A stretch of DNA of 64,000 nucleotides, taken from the NCBI GenBank assembly GCA_963930645.1, contig OZ005659.1:159186534-159250533 (forward strand). The letters are read 5' to 3'. Below the pieces are notes generated by a model, which saw only the letters and a list, made by a program, of their open reading frames with translations, was not told where the DNA came from and did no database searches. Each line of letters begins with the position of its first letter. Within the stretch, counting starts at the first letter, position 1. Positions 21,190 to 33,178 of the stretch are shown here, piece by piece. The position numbers and the translations under genes were made by a program. The DNA comes from Salticus scenicus. Lineage: Eukaryota > Arthropoda > Arachnida > Araneae > Salticidae.

Positions 21190-21470
21190 GAGGGAAGTAA
21201 CTTCTAATGGATATATTTCAAAACGCTTATGGGAAAGCTGAGTCATTTTGATGAAAACTAACAGTCGCTAGACTAAAATTTGAACCTAGCTCCTTTGTCA
21301 TAATTATTATGGTTAGCTCAGTTAAGTAATTTCAAGTTTCTGTGGGATTAAGTAATTCCAAAATGTCGATAAGAAAGCTTAATCAATTTAATGAAAGGTA
21401 ACAGTAACTAGACTAAAATATAAACCTAGTTCCTTTGTCATAATTGATATGGTTATTCTAGTTAAAGGAG
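21190..21470. repeat. Two-copy tandem duplication, about 150 bp
   Basis: The block aactaacagtcgctagactaaaat ... cctagctcctttgtcataat at 21256-21305 recurs with few changes at 21399-21443, with matching flanks. It is non-coding. Confidence 0.75.
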
Positions 21471-22059
21471 ACTTGGTTCATAAAGCAAAAGTACCCACAT
21501 TTAAATATGGGTATATGCGATAACAATGAAAATTCCGGATATTTGAATGGTTGATGTTAACATCGTAATTATTAACAAATCTCCGCTGAATATTTTTCCT
21601 CTCTCTAATTTTTCAAAATTATAAATCGTATTGTTTGAAAAACTTTACATTTATATACTGTATGGAATTTGATCATATTTCTAATATTTGAAAGCAAGAA
21701 ATCACATTTATTTAAAAGGTAGTCATCTCATATTTATTTTGGAATTAAACTGTGAAAGCATGATATATCTTTAATGTGAAAAAAAAATCTTATATTAAAA
21801 TTATTAAATAGCTGTTAGTTCAAAAGTAATTAAAAGCATTTCGTAAATTTGTGTCGTTGCAGAATTGAAAAGAGCATAAACATTTATGATATTTGTTTAT
21901 AATTATTAATATGTCATATATAAATACTGAAAAAAACGTTTTGTATGAAATATAAAATGTATTTTACAAGTTCTTTTAAAAAAATTATACTTTTTAAAAA
22001 GTGGTATTTTGAATAATATAATCTTTTTCTCAATAGTAGGATTAATGGAAGATTTTAGA
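21471..22059. other. Gene-free AT-rich DNA
   Basis: Nothing recognised. Confidence 0.4.
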
Positions 22060-23007
22060 TAAAAATTACAAAGATTAATTGTCTGAAAAAAAAAAAAAAA
22101 ACAATGTTTTTATCGATGACCTAAATTTTAACTCTTCTAGCTAATCTATTCCCCCGTTAAATGTTTTGTACGATTTAAAGCAAAAAAAGTTCAAATGTTA
22201 TCTTTTTTTCTTTTCAAATAAAAGGATCGTTTTACCAAATGTTTTCATGTACTATTTCCTTATTTGTCTAAAATAAAGTTTAAAAGTCGAATAAATCCTT
22301 AGAACAATTGTAAAAGTTTGTTTGTTTCAAAGAATTTATATAATTCATCATACCTTCATGATCACTAGTTAGATATCGGTATTTTCATAATAAATGCCAA
22401 AAAGATTTTTTGTAATTAAATTGGTATTAATGTTAATATTTTTACAAAAGTTATTTATAATAAACATTATTTAAAAACTGTAAACTTCATTAAATATTAG
22501 CAGTGGTTTGAAGATATATAAAATTTACATTTTTTTTTTTTTTCAATCGACGGTATTAAAAAAAAAAAAAAATAAATAAATAAAAATAAATGAATAAATA
22601 TATTTATTATTTATAGGTGCTTAATTTTAAAAATAACATAATATATTACATATATTACATAATATATAACATATATTGCTTAATCTTAAAAATAACATAA
22701 AATTTTGTAAAGGAAAATAATTTTGAAATACGAATGTTTGTATTAAAATAGTTATAAAACAGAATAGTATTTTGAAAATTGAAATTAATATATACAAATA
22801 GCAACGTGTATTCATTTAAAATATAATACACATTTCAGTACAGTATACTCAGCAATTAATTATGAAATACGTTATGACATACCAATTACATATTACATGT
22901 TGAAGGAACTTAATGTCGCACTATAACTACTCATTAACCGATTGGTCATGGTATGTAATTCACCCTATAGATTGATACTAATTTCGATACATGCCATCTT
23001 CGGCAAT

Positions 23008-23055
<48 letters not shown>

Positions 23056-24073
23056 TTATTTTTCAAGAACATGAAGAACATTGCATCAAGAACGAATTAG
23101 ATGAGATCTAGCCTCCATTATTGCACACGTTGATCTTAAAACGGTTCGGCAATCAAACCCGCAATCTCTTCATTCACCGCAATATTTATAAAATTAATAA
23201 TAATAATAATTACTTTAAACAAAGTACATCTAAAAATCTGGAGTATTTTTACTAGATTTTTCAAAAGTATAGTAATTATGAGATATTTAAACAATTCCCA
23301 ATCACTGAGTAATTCAATCTAAAATAAATGTTAAAAGTATATTTGTAAAATAATAAATATTAAAAGTATAAAATAGTAATAAATATTAAAAGCATAGTAA
23401 TTAAAAAGTAAAATATTACAATACTTTACTTAAGCTTCATATTTTTGGAAAGTGATATTGTATTTTAAAAATAATGCGTTATAATTCCATTTAAGTAACA
23501 TATTTTTATTGAATATTTAAAAAAAAATTTGCTTTATAATTTCATTTTTTTTCATATTAGTATTCTTTTCAAACCATTTCCTTTAGATTCAACGCATAAC
23601 ACGATTAACAGTAAATCTTTTAATAACGTGAAGCATTTGGTAAGATGACACATTATGACGCTGTGCAGGTATTGAACCAGTTTTGTATTTATTTAATAAA
23701 CTGGTTACTAAAGATAATTTAGAAGGTGAAGATATCTTATTATCTAAGAAGTTTTGAAACACCATTCTTACCATGATCTTGAATTATGTTATTACCTTCT
23801 GCTTCGAGATATTCAATTCGAAGAATAAAAATTCTCTTCTAACCAAATAGCCCCAATGTAACAATCAAATTCTCTTACCGTATGAGATAAAACATATAAG
23901 CAGTATTTCAGTTTTATTGGATTACCTTATTACCTTTTCTAAGTTTTTGAAATGATGCTTTTTCCAGAAAATGTTTCCAAAAAAGTACTGTAGTAATAAA
24001 AAATGTGTACTAAATGTCCCTGAATATAAATCAGATACAGAAATAAGAATGGAATTTTCTTTATGTATCAAAT

Positions 24074-24106
<33 letters not shown>

Positions 24107-24350
24107 AATTCTATATGCTTTAACGGGGTCTTTTCAAATATTTACAGCCGGTATGAATTTTTATACAATTATGTAAATTTTTAGTAAAGGAATTTAAAAT
24201 ATATTTTAGTATTAAATATCTAGTTTAGTTTAATTTAACGTACTGTTGTTTTGTTAAAATTTTAGAGATTTAATTAAAAATATTTCAGCTGAATATATGT
24301 TTGGACTTAGTATATTTCAGACTGTAGAAAGTTGCCACTTAATACAAAAT
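22060..24350. repeat. Old segmental duplicate of 42690-46840 (copy 1)
   Basis: Three colinear anchors match the later segment in direct orientation. 22085-22440 matches 42715-43050 (gatgacc(t/c)aaattttaact, ccgttaaatgttttgtac). 22935-22975 matches 43522-43560. 23750-24345 matches 46110-46800 (caaattctcttaccgtat, ggattacc(t/c)tattacc, tactaaatgtccc, tttctttatgtatcaaat). Divergence is high. No ORF is conserved between the copies, so the duplicated content is probably an old transposon or non-coding DNA. Confidence 0.75.
23066..23185 (-). mobile_element. Truncated tRNA-derived SINE fragment
   Basis: The run aacatgaagaacattgc ... attgcacacgttgatctt ... caaacccgcaatctc aligns in order with the 33890-33990 part of the full SINE at 33719-34038 (aacatggaggacattgc ... 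gtgtacacgacggtcttt ... gaacccgcaatctt). It is heavily diverged and lacks both ends. Confidence 0.6.
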
Positions 24351-24810
24351 GGCTAGTTTTAAATTTGAACCGGTCACTCCGTTCTTCTGAAATATAATTC
24401 GTGAAATCCAAGAAATTATCTAAAACAATTACAGTACAAATTTAACCTGCATGTTTTGGTCATCACAAGAGTTTCCTTAAAATTTTCCCACACAAATTGA
24501 CGCAGACTTTCTTTACCAGACTTATTTCTTGTTTATTAACACACCCGCGAATTTATTTTGCCAATATAAATAACGGGGAAAATGCAGAAAAATACCAAAA
24601 ATGGAAATATTTTCGAATTTAAGCATCCTACAGAGGTTGAAGATGGTTTTAAAATTAATTATGTTTCAAAAAATAACATCGACAACACAAAATCACACTC
24701 ATGGATCGGAATTCCGATTTCGATAAATCAAGATCCTTTTTTCCGTCATTTATCTATCTATTCTTCCATCTATTATAATTTTTTTTATATCAGTGCAGTA
24801 ACAATATTAA

Positions 24811-25104
24811 GGCTGTTATTCACCAATAACTTCAACTTACGGTTGAACACGAAAATTTGAAAAAACATATAAAGGGGGGGGTGCAAATTTTCATTAAATT
24901 TTGACGCATTGTTTTAGCCATCTAGCTGTATAGTTATTTTCAGAATTTTTTGGTGAAAATAACCAATCAAAGAATATATGTAATCCTCGACACTAGATGG
25001 CAGAAACAGCATGGCAAATTTTGCTGAAAAGCTGAACTCTGCCTTGAGACGCTTTTCAAGTTTTTGCGTTGAACCCGGATTTGAAGTTAATGGTGAATAC
25101 TGCC
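24811..25104. mobile_element. MITE with about 50-bp terminal inverted repeats
   Basis: The left terminus GGCTGTTATTCACCAATAAC (then ttcaacttacggttgaac) mirrors the right terminus, which in reverse reads GGCAGTATTCACCATTAACT (then tcaaatccgggttcaac). The left flank is TTAA and the right flank is ATAA, so a TTAA duplication may have decayed. No ORF spans it. The superfamily is uncertain. Confidence 0.75.
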
Positions 25105-25190
25105 ATAAGGTGGCAAGGACTATTAAATAAATAACGCTGTCAATTTTATAGATTGAATGAAGACTATCTGATGAACTTATAGATAATCAC

Positions 25191-25396
25191 TTTTTTTTTT
25201 TTTTTTTTAATGACTCGGCACTTGCAACTTTACGGCATTGGACGGGGGGTCGCCGAACTGATGACCATTTGTGAAGGGGCACACAATGGACGGTCATCGC
25301 TACCCGTAACACGGACAATGCATCCATGCCTTCTCCGGGATTCGAACCCAGGCCCAGTAGGTGTCTGGGACGCTAACCACTACACCGTCTGGGCGG
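25191..25396 (-). mobile_element. tRNA-derived SINE with poly-A tail
   Basis: The minus strand begins ccgcccagacggtgtagtgg and has a type-2 RNA polymerase III A box (TGTAGTGGTTAGCG) and a B box (GGTTCGAATCC) about 40 nt apart, as in tRNA genes. The downstream part is unrelated to tRNA and ends in a 20-base A tail (T run at 25191-25208 on the plus strand). Imperfect 13-bp duplications, tatagataatcac (25178) and tatagattatctc (25397), flank it. The A and B boxes are the internal promoter. The 63-codon ORF is not a gene. Confidence 0.88.
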
Positions 25397-25409
25397 TATA
25401 GATTATCTC

Positions 25410-25630
25410 TAGTAATATGAAAACACAACACAGATATATAATCATATACTATTGTTGTTTGTTGATATAAAGTTGGCCTGAGATCTAGTGGGTACTTCCG
25501 GATTCTAATAAATACAATCGCAGTCCAAGGTAGAATGAAAGACATATAATTGAGAAGCTTACATCACAATTTATTATATTTCCAAAATATAGTTGATTAC
25601 ATAAGCTACAAGTTAATATATTTACTGTGT

Positions 25631-25672
<42 letters not shown>

Positions 25673-25973
25673 GAAAGATTTACTTCGGGAATATGATCAC
25701 AAGGGAGATGTGAGAGGTATTTTTTATGTGTATTCCTAAGTCTACATTTAAGGGTGAATGTGTGGGGCACTAGAGAGGCGTGCACGACTTTAGCAACCAA
25801 AAATGGTAGCCAAGCGAAACGTTCGCCAAACGTAATTCTTCGTTCTTGCTATTAATCTAATGGAAACTTTTAAATTTTGAGAGACGGTTTTAAATAGCAT
25901 TAACCCAGTGCTTGGCGATTTATTTAACTAAATGGATGGGGTGATTTATGAAATTGCGAAACATTAAACGAAA
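25410..25973. other. Gene-free DNA with (TA)n
   Basis: A (ta)n run at 25636-25664. 25740-25860 is mixed-composition repeat-like DNA (gccaagcgaaacgttcgcca) without an identified family. Confidence 0.4.
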
Positions 25974-25975
25974 TA

Positions 25976-26845
25976 CAGAACACTCCCGATTATCCGCGGT
26001 GAACGGGGAATAGACAATTGCGGATAATCGAATCAGCGGATAATCCGCAAAATGATCAAAAAGGGAATATAAATCAACACATAAAGCCTTTTGAGCAATA
26101 CTATTTAATTAACAGTTAAGCATGGCCTACATATATACAATTTAACATACTAATAAAAGTTTCTACTTACATTTTGCTCTATTTTTTAACAAAAAAACGG
26201 TCAAGCATTTTTTTTTTTTTTTTTTTTTTTTTTTAAGTACTAAAACACTTGTTCTTAATTTGCGATTGCAGTTTCTTTATCAGCAATTTGTCACAAAGTG
26301 TTACATCGTCCTGTTCCTCGAAATATTTTATAAGTCCATCTGCATGTGCTAGGGCTGCGTCGTGGCTCATCCTCTGCTGAGTTTTATCTCGTTCTTCCTC
26401 TTCTTCTTCACTATCTTCTGAAAAATGGGTCTAATGCTTGGCCCACAATTTGTTCATCTGTAAGGTGTTCAATACCTGGATCATTGGCGTCACAATTAAT
26501 CCACTCTTCAATGTTTCCTTCATTGACTTTTTCTCCTCCAGTAACAGATTTAGCTAAATTTGCCATATCATGAGCAGAAATTTCTTCCTCCTCTATAAAT
26601 TCTACCAACGTATCATTTGTTAAAATTTTTCTCCAAGACCTTACTGCTTAACTGCCTCCCAAGCAGTGTGTATGCCATAAATGCTGTCAAGAATCATGTA
26701 ATATCTCCAAAAGCCTTGAAGGTCATATCTTCTTTGTAATAAGTTTGTTCTGTAATTTTAAATTCCCTTTTAAATTCAGGCCTTTGAGGACCGCGGATAA
26801 TCCGCAAAGCGGATAATCCGACCGCCGATAATCGGGAGCCTACTG
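25976..26845 (-). mobile_element. Tigger/pogo-type DNA transposon, deletion derivative
   Basis: TA dinucleotides (25974-25975, 26846-26847) flank CAGAACACTCCCGATTATCC at the left and, in reverse, CAGTAGGCTCCCGATTATCG at the right. Further cgcggataatccgc boxes sit inside both ends. The CAG start, TA target and 'gattatccgc' repeats are typical of Tigger/pogo-class elements. At 870 bp it is far shorter than an autonomous copy (about 2.5 kb); only the C-terminal part of the transposase is left. A poly-T tract sits at 26210-26234. Confidence 0.88.
26240..26790 (-). pseudogene. Tigger transposase C-terminal relic
   Basis: The minus strand reads FKGFWRYYMILDSIYGIHTA and AWEAVKQ, then a stop and frame change, then the open segment 26608-26411 (VEFIEEEEI ... 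WINCDANDPGIEHLTDEQIV). Another frame change follows, then an acidic stretch (SEDSEEEEEERDK) and ALAHADGLIKYFEEQDD. This order, Trp-bearing helix, acidic 'DEIV' segment, Glu-rich spacer and C-terminal helix, is that of jerky/Tigger-type transposases. The CENP-B helix-turn-helix and the DDE catalytic domain are gone, so it cannot transpose itself. Confidence 0.85.
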
Positions 26846-26863
26846 TAATTACATCTACACTGC

Positions 26864-26870
<7 letters not shown>

Positions 26871-26910
<40 letters not shown>
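26871..26910. repeat. Poly-A tract
   Basis: About 40 consecutive A beginning just after the Tigger element. Confidence 0.95.
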
Positions 26911-26912
<2 letters not shown>

Positions 26913-28531
26913 GTTGCATCAGAAAAATTCTGCAATCCCATATGAACTCTTCTTAAAATAATTGAGAACAACTTTTATTAGATTTATTTAATGTATGAAT
27001 TTTAAGTTTATATTTAAAAAAAATGAAATTTTTAATTTATGGTTTACATTTACGATTTTAAATTAAATGAAATTTTTATTTATGAAAGATGTATTTAAGA
27101 AGGTTTATATAATTAATCTATATTAAAATCGATCTTTTCTTTTAAAGAACAGAAATGCAAATTATTTCAACAAACAAGTACATAATTTAAAATAAAGTTA
27201 ATTTCTTTTTAAATAGATTCCATATGAAAAATATACTAATTTATTATCGAGAATTTAAAAATAAATAAATCTAAAATTGACCCCAGATGTGTGCAACTAT
27301 TCAACAATGTAGATTATTTGTTTGAATGAAATATCTTTTTTTAAAATCCAGATATTTGTGTGGGATTTTACGTGGGATTTTGTGTGGGAAGTTATTTGTT
27401 CCGATTCATTAAATAACTTAAGAAATGCATATCTGTTTCATACTAGTCGAATAATCAGCTAAACAACATCTTTGACTACATTACATAAACTTTCTGAATA
27501 TTTTTTTGGATGATTTATTCGAAACAGAAAGTTTTGGCTGAAAACTGTCTCTAAAGATTAACGTATGCTAGTGAATTTTAACGTTTATACTTAAAAATTA
27601 TGCATTAAAAGTAATAATATCATCGTGATTTAAATTTAAATAATATGATGTAGCTTAAAGGTGATTTTGTATTTGCTATGTGTGTGCATGATAAGCTTAG
27701 AGTAGCTCGCTCTGTTTAAAACACACGGAAGAAGAAGACGAAAGAAGACAATTTAAAAGTGTTTATTTTTATATTCTAAGTTATTTTAATCTAAGTCAAC
27801 TGGAATTAAAAATACTTAATCGTACATGACATGTGACAGTATTGGAGATTTTTATTTCTTTATTTATTTGTTTATATATTTATTTTGAATTTTAAATAGC
27901 GATAAGACGTATTTTCATAAGAAGGTTGTGTAAGTATATTTTTTAATTTTAGTCTTCCTTTTTTATCTGTTTCTATATTTAACGAAGCTATTTTTTATGT
28001 GTTATTACGAGTATAAATGTTAAGACTAGCTATTTATGGTCGTATTTCACTCTTCACATTCCTTCTACCAAGAGGTGAAATGTAAACTCAACACGTATTT
28101 GATGTTTCGTTTATTTTAAAATGATAAATATACTAATATATACCGGCATATATTGTTTTGTTAAACAGTAGCATTCACTTTTAACGAAACTTTCACGTTA
28201 AATAAACTTATTTTCTAGATGTTTTGTTATTTAGCAATTGCGTTTCATTTTTCGAAAGTAAAGGGTCTATTACACCACAAAATAATATACGTAAAGCCTT
28301 TTTATTACATATTTAAGACACTGTAGATCATGTAACGACTCATTTATATAAGCCTCTATAACGATGTTTTCTTGTACTAATTAATGTTTGAGAAAGAGAA
28401 ATCTTTCGTTATAATATATATTGTCCGCAAATAAACTCCAGGTAATATAATAACAAATGCCGTGATAAAGAATAAACTGCACTACAAACTAATCAGTAAC
28501 TAATCAGTTTTATCTAAAGAGCTGTTAAATC

Positions 28532-28571
<40 letters not shown>

Positions 28572-29250
28572 TTTTTTTTCTTTTTCTTAAATTGACATAA
28601 ATATCTTCAAAAAGTCTTATAGACATTCAGAGGGTTTTATTTAGGTAAATCGGGTGACAGCGATAGCTCCGAATATCCTACAACTACAACAGTAGTTAAG
28701 AGTGAAGTGTATAGTTCGCTCAACGACAGTCACAAGCAGATTGTGTGGAATACGCCAAGAGTTGCAAATATTTCGCCAATTTCATAACCAAATACATTCC
28801 TTTGTCTCTCGAATAAAATAGTATAAATATTTTGAATTTAGAGAGTCCGTTATAAAATTTACGCCAGCCACTTATGCCAATTTTCTCGCCACAAAATCGT
28901 CTGCCACTTGGGTGACGGAAAGACTATGAATTATTACGACATCCGGCCATTCAGAAGTATAACTCCCCCTTTAATTATGTTACAACGGACATTCATTACT
29001 CACTTTAGCTGTCGTAAAATAAACTTGCGCAATTTGAAAAAGTGGATTGTAATTTATGGATAAGCAATGGTTAAGCAATGATAATTTTTTTTTTTTTATT
29101 TTTTATTATACATATATATAACGATTTAGCTTGAGAAATTAGAATTATTGAAAGAACAGAAATTTCATACAGTATTTTAACAGAAATTTTATTTATAGAA
29201 AATATATTATTTAATTGTTAAATGTATTTGAAATTGTAAATAAAACCAAT
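26911..29250. other. Quiet gene-free AT-rich DNA
   Basis: No ORF or known repeat was found. Poly-A at 28533-28569. 28640-28900 is slightly less AT-rich and includes the cgccaa motifs also seen at 8322-8460. Confidence 0.45.
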
Positions 29251-29255
29251 ATACG

Positions 29256-29316
29256 TGTGAAGATACTCCTTCACATATATTTCTACCCAAAATATATGTG
29301 AAGGAGTATCTTCACA
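29256..29316. repeat. Perfect 27-bp inverted repeat, 7-nt loop
   Basis: tgtgaagatactccttcaca (then tatattt) is followed by the loop ctaccca and the exact reverse complement of all 27 bases. If transcribed from either strand it forms a 61-nt hairpin with no mismatch. Its size is in the range of a small-RNA precursor, but a perfect stem is also what a recent inverted duplication or short MITE would give. No promoter evidence. Confidence 0.95.
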
Positions 29317-30215
29317 GCCTCGCTATTTTATCTCATTGTGACTTCGTGAAAGTGGTCTAATAATCAATGATAATACATTTCCTAAACTCCAAGTCTTTTT
29401 TATAAGAACTTAAAAGTAAAAGAAGGGGGATTTCTCAACAAAACTTTACCTTAATTTTACTTAATTATGAGTTAGAATACCTCTTAAAGTTAACTCTTTA
29501 ATGCCTTTTAATGTTAGAATGCATTTAAACTAATTAAATTAACTCTGTACCTAAATTTGATGGTCAGTAAAGTAGAATTCACTTAGTGTTGGTGTCGTGT
29601 TCCCTTTAGTGTCTCTCAAAAAAGAAGTATATTCCACTATACTCCAAAACGTACACCTGAATATTTTCAGATGTTTCTGTTAAATAGATTAACTGGAGAT
29701 ATACTTCTCTTCGTTCAGCTTAAAACATGTAAACTGAAGATAATGACTGATAACTGATTCAAGTAAACTCTAAAACTTCACAACTTTCAACACTTTCTTC
29801 TAGAACGTTTCACACTTCCTCCAAAAACAGCACCAACTAATCTAAACTCGATTGGTAACATTGTCTTTTATTAAACGAACATTCCATGGACAACACATGT
29901 TTACAATCTCAGCATGGTTTCGACCACGTGGTTGAATAAAACGTCACTGCCTTCCAAAATGATGTTTTATTTCAACTGAATATAATCTAATATGTACGTT
30001 AAAATCTATTTAAAAAAAAATCGCTTTAATGAAGGAATTTTATAGACTATATGATATCGTTTAACTAACATAATTCATTTTTAAAGTTTATAAATTGTAG
30101 ATATTAAGTAAATTAGAAAAATCCTCTTATGTTAAAGCTACTAATAAAGGATTTTTTATTTGTTCTTCTCGTAATAATAATAATGATTAAAACATAAATA
30201 TAATAAAATAGAGGT
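29317..30215. other. Gene-free DNA, nothing identified
   Basis: The part 29570-29950 is less AT-rich, with C/A-rich strings (ttctagaacgtttcacactt). It could be an LTR or UTR remnant, but no paired copy or TG...CA border was found. Confidence 0.35.
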
Positions 30216-30221
30216 TTTAGT

Positions 30222-30504
30222 TTTTCATTTGAGTTTGCCTCTTTTAATAATAAACCATCGTCTAACATTTCTCTTTCCAAATAATTTCAATATTTTTAAA
30301 AATATTTTTTTTTTAAAGGATTTTCAAATATTAATACAAAAAACATTATTTTTCAATGATTTTTCATTATTTTCATTTGAGTTTGCCTCTTTTAATAATA
30401 AACCATCGTCTAACATTTCTCTTTCCAAATAATTTCGATATTTTTAAAAATATTTTTTTTAAAGGATTTTCAAATATTAATACAAAAAACATTATTTTTC
30501 AATG
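30222..30504. repeat. Recent two-copy tandem duplication, 148-bp unit
   Basis: The unit from ttcatttgagtttgcctctt to aacattatttttcaatgat occurs twice with the same order and almost no substitutions; differences are one c/g-type change and homopolymer length. Period is 148 bp (30231 to 30379). Confidence 0.92.
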
Positions 30505-30707
30505 ATGAGAACAAAATATATTTTTGAGAATTTTAAGAAATAAGGACACGACTTTAAAGACTAAATTTATAAAGGCTTATTAAAAGATAAGAACAATAAT
30601 TAACAGTTCGATAAAAAATACTTTTTTAAACATATTTTGTGGCGTTTTTGAGGTTTCTCGGTTTATTTTCTTGAATGATATTTAGATTCGCATGATTTAC
30701 TATAGAA

Positions 30708-30811
30708 ATAATATATATATATATATATATAATTATTTTTCTATTTCATGTATTTATATACATATATATGTATATATATATATATATAATTATTTTTCTA
30801 TTTCATGTATT

Positions 30812-30906
<95 letters not shown>

Positions 30907-30970
30907 TTGCTTACTATATTTTTATGATTATATATATATATATATATACATATGTAGATATATATATATT
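30708..30970. repeat. Long (TA)n microsatellite block
   Basis: Nearly pure TA repeats including a run of about 100 bp at 30808-30902, with two copies of an aattatttttctatttcatg spacer. The Tyr/Ile ORFs are artefacts. Confidence 0.95.
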
Positions 30971-32006
30971 TTTTACTTTCCGAACACTATAGTAAGGAAA
31001 GTATTGTAATCATGTCAAAAATCCGAATTTGAGATTTTGACGTTTCTATACGTTTCGAGGTCCCATGAGTCCGTTTCCACTATTTTTACAATGATGTATG
31101 CATGTATGTGTGTATGTATGTGTGTGTTGTATGTGTGCGTTGTATGTCTGTGAGTAAACACGATAGTGTCTAAACGCTTTGTTCGAATAAGCTGAAAGTT
31201 GGTACGTATATTGTAAGTCACCATAGTACGAACCCTATAGATTTTGGTGAATCTAGCACTTAAGTTTTTTTACAGAGACGTCAGGAAAAATTCTTTATCA
31301 TTGTGGCCTACGAGGCCAAATTTTTAAAAGTGCGATAGCGTCTAAACGCTTTATTACTCTGGGCAAAAAAAAAATGTACTCATGTTATAGGTCACAGTTT
31401 CATGCATCGTATAGATTTTGGTGAATTTAGCACTTACAGTTTTTTTACAGGGACACAAAAAAAATTCTTTATCATTATGGCTTATGGGTCCAAATATTTA
31501 AAAGTGTGATAGCGTCTAAACGCCTTATTAATCTGACCAAAAAAAATTGTATACATGTTAAAGGTCACAGATGCAACAACAGTATAGATTTTGGTGAATT
31601 TAGCACTTTGAGTTTTTTTACAGGGACACAAAGAAAAATTCTTTATCATTATGGCCTACGGGAGCAATTTTTTATAAGTGCGATAGCATCTAAACGCCTT
31701 ATTCAATTGTGCTAAAAATTTATATAAATATTATAAATCACTGTTGCACTAAATATAAGCATTTTGGTGAATCTAGCATTTATAAGTTTTTACAGGGACA
31801 GAATGAAAAATCTTTTATCATTATGATCTATGGGCTCAAAGTTCAGTAGCGTTAAATAAAACATCGTGTAATAAATGGAGAGAAATACTCAAACATTCTA
31901 TTATGGTTTTATCTCTTTTGTTTGTTTAACAACTCCTCTATCTTTACTTTATCTACAAAACTTACCCAATGTTCGGATAGTCGAGTGGAGTCACTCCAGG
32001 TTTTTT
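30970..32006 (+). mobile_element. Helentron/DINE-1-like element, copy B (both ends)
   Basis: The 5' end reads actttccgaacactatagta and the 3' end reads tgttcggatagtcg followed by a hairpin gagtggagtcactcc and T-rich sequence. The inverted box ACTTTCCGAACA / TGTTCGG(A)AAGT thus sits inside both ends. After a (tgtg/tatg)n tract (31098-31145) come four tandem units of about 175 bp: tagattttggtgaat recurs at 31237, 31411, 31585 and about 31763, each with gcgatagcgtctaaacgc and a 'tttttacaggga' block. DINE-1/HINE elements, mobilised by Helentron rolling-circle proteins, have this same plan. No protein is encoded. Confidence 0.72.
31180..31850. repeat. Internal tandem array, four units of about 175 bp
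   Basis: See copy B. The units share aattctttatcatt(a/g)tggcctac, (a)gtgcgatagcgtctaaacgc and ggtgaat(c/t)tagcac, with later units more diverged. Confidence 0.88.
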
Positions 32007-32009
32007 AAT

Positions 32010-32076
32010 TTTTATATTATGAAATATTATACTTACGACCAAAAGAGGTTTTATATGAAAATAAATTTTGAAATGC

Positions 32077-32124
<48 letters not shown>

Positions 32125-32774
32125 TCTTGTTAAAAATTAATCCAAGCGGTTATTTTAAAACTCTTTAAATTATAATCGAATAATATAGTTTTTCTGCTTA
32201 CGATAAGTTTTGAATTTTTTTCTAAGAATATGTATCGTAATAGTGGTTATAAATATTTGAATTGTTTTTATACTCTCTTGCTATTATATCATTTTACAAA
32301 AATTTCATCTTCATGCATAGACAAGTGGTTACTCTAAATAATGACAGTTTAATAAAATATCTGGTATTTCTAGCAATTGAGGTAAGAACGTTTCAATTTA
32401 TACGAAAAAACATATTACTTTGCACTTGGTTGCATGTTTTTTCTTTCAGTAATAATCATTATCAACGAAACAAATAGTTAAAGATTTTTACAGGCATAAT
32501 TTTATAAATTTATAATGCATATTTATGCTAGTCTTTTACATTATACACTATTAATGTTCTTAACTTTTTTGAACAAATTAATTCACTTAATAGGTATGAA
32601 TTAATTGTCAGAACGATCCTTCTGATTTCTTTTTCTTTTTATATTAATCTTAATTAGGTTATGCATGTATTATATATACAGTGCAAGCTATTAATAAAAC
32701 TGCGTACTGCAACTGAATTGTAAGAAGACTTTTATTCAAGAACCACTATTCGTGTTATAGAATAATATGACACA
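32010..32774. other. AT-rich DNA partly similar to 53640-53720
   Basis: Contains (ta)n at 32082-32122. aatccaagcggttattttaaa at 32140 resembles actccaagtggttattttca at 53689. No gene. Confidence 0.4.
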
Positions 32775-32987
32775 CATACTTGCCAACCATCTCATTATGA
32801 ACCGTACAATTTTTAGTACCTGCCTTTTTTTTCACACCAATAATTTTTTAGAGTAATTTTAGTCTTATTTAATCGTAACAACATTTGGAGAGAATAAGTC
32901 TAAAAATATAGTGGTGTGAGAAAAGGGGCGTTTTTTCAGGGGGCGTTAACAATTGTACGGTTATTAATGAGATGGTTGGCAAGTATG
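32775..32987. mobile_element. MITE, 213 bp, with GACACA target duplication
   Basis: The terminal inverted repeat CATACTTGCCAACCATCTCA (left, 32775) is mirrored by tgagatggttggcaagtatg (right, to 32987), and a second matched block (accgtacaattttt / aattgtacggtt) lies inside. GACACA immediately flanks both sides (32769-32774 and 32988-32993). It is non-coding; the superfamily is undetermined. Confidence 0.85.
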
Positions 32988-32993
32988 GACACA

Positions 32994-33138
32994 TAATGGG
33001 ATTACTTTCAAACAGATGCAACTTATATCGTTAATTCGACCCATGAGGAAGATAGTCTACAAAAATGATGTAAAAACTATTAACAAGATAGGAAAAAATA
33101 TTCGTTTAAAAATAGAAGATGTATATATATTCACGTAG

Positions 33139-33178
<40 letters not shown>

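Noticed and set aside
25210..25401. 63-codon ORF, and a genuine tRNA gene at this place
   Set aside because: The A and B boxes are followed by non-tRNA sequence, a poly-A tail and flanking duplications, so it is a SINE; the ORF is incidental.
29570..29950. Solo LTR
   Set aside because: Composition is suggestive but no TG...CA borders, target duplication or second copy could be found.
30692..31009. Tyr/Ile-rich ORFs
   Set aside because: They are translations of a (TA)n microsatellite.
30970..31850. CRISPR-like array of regular repeats
   Set aside because: The units are about 175 bp, contiguous and diverged, without spacers, in eukaryotic DNA.
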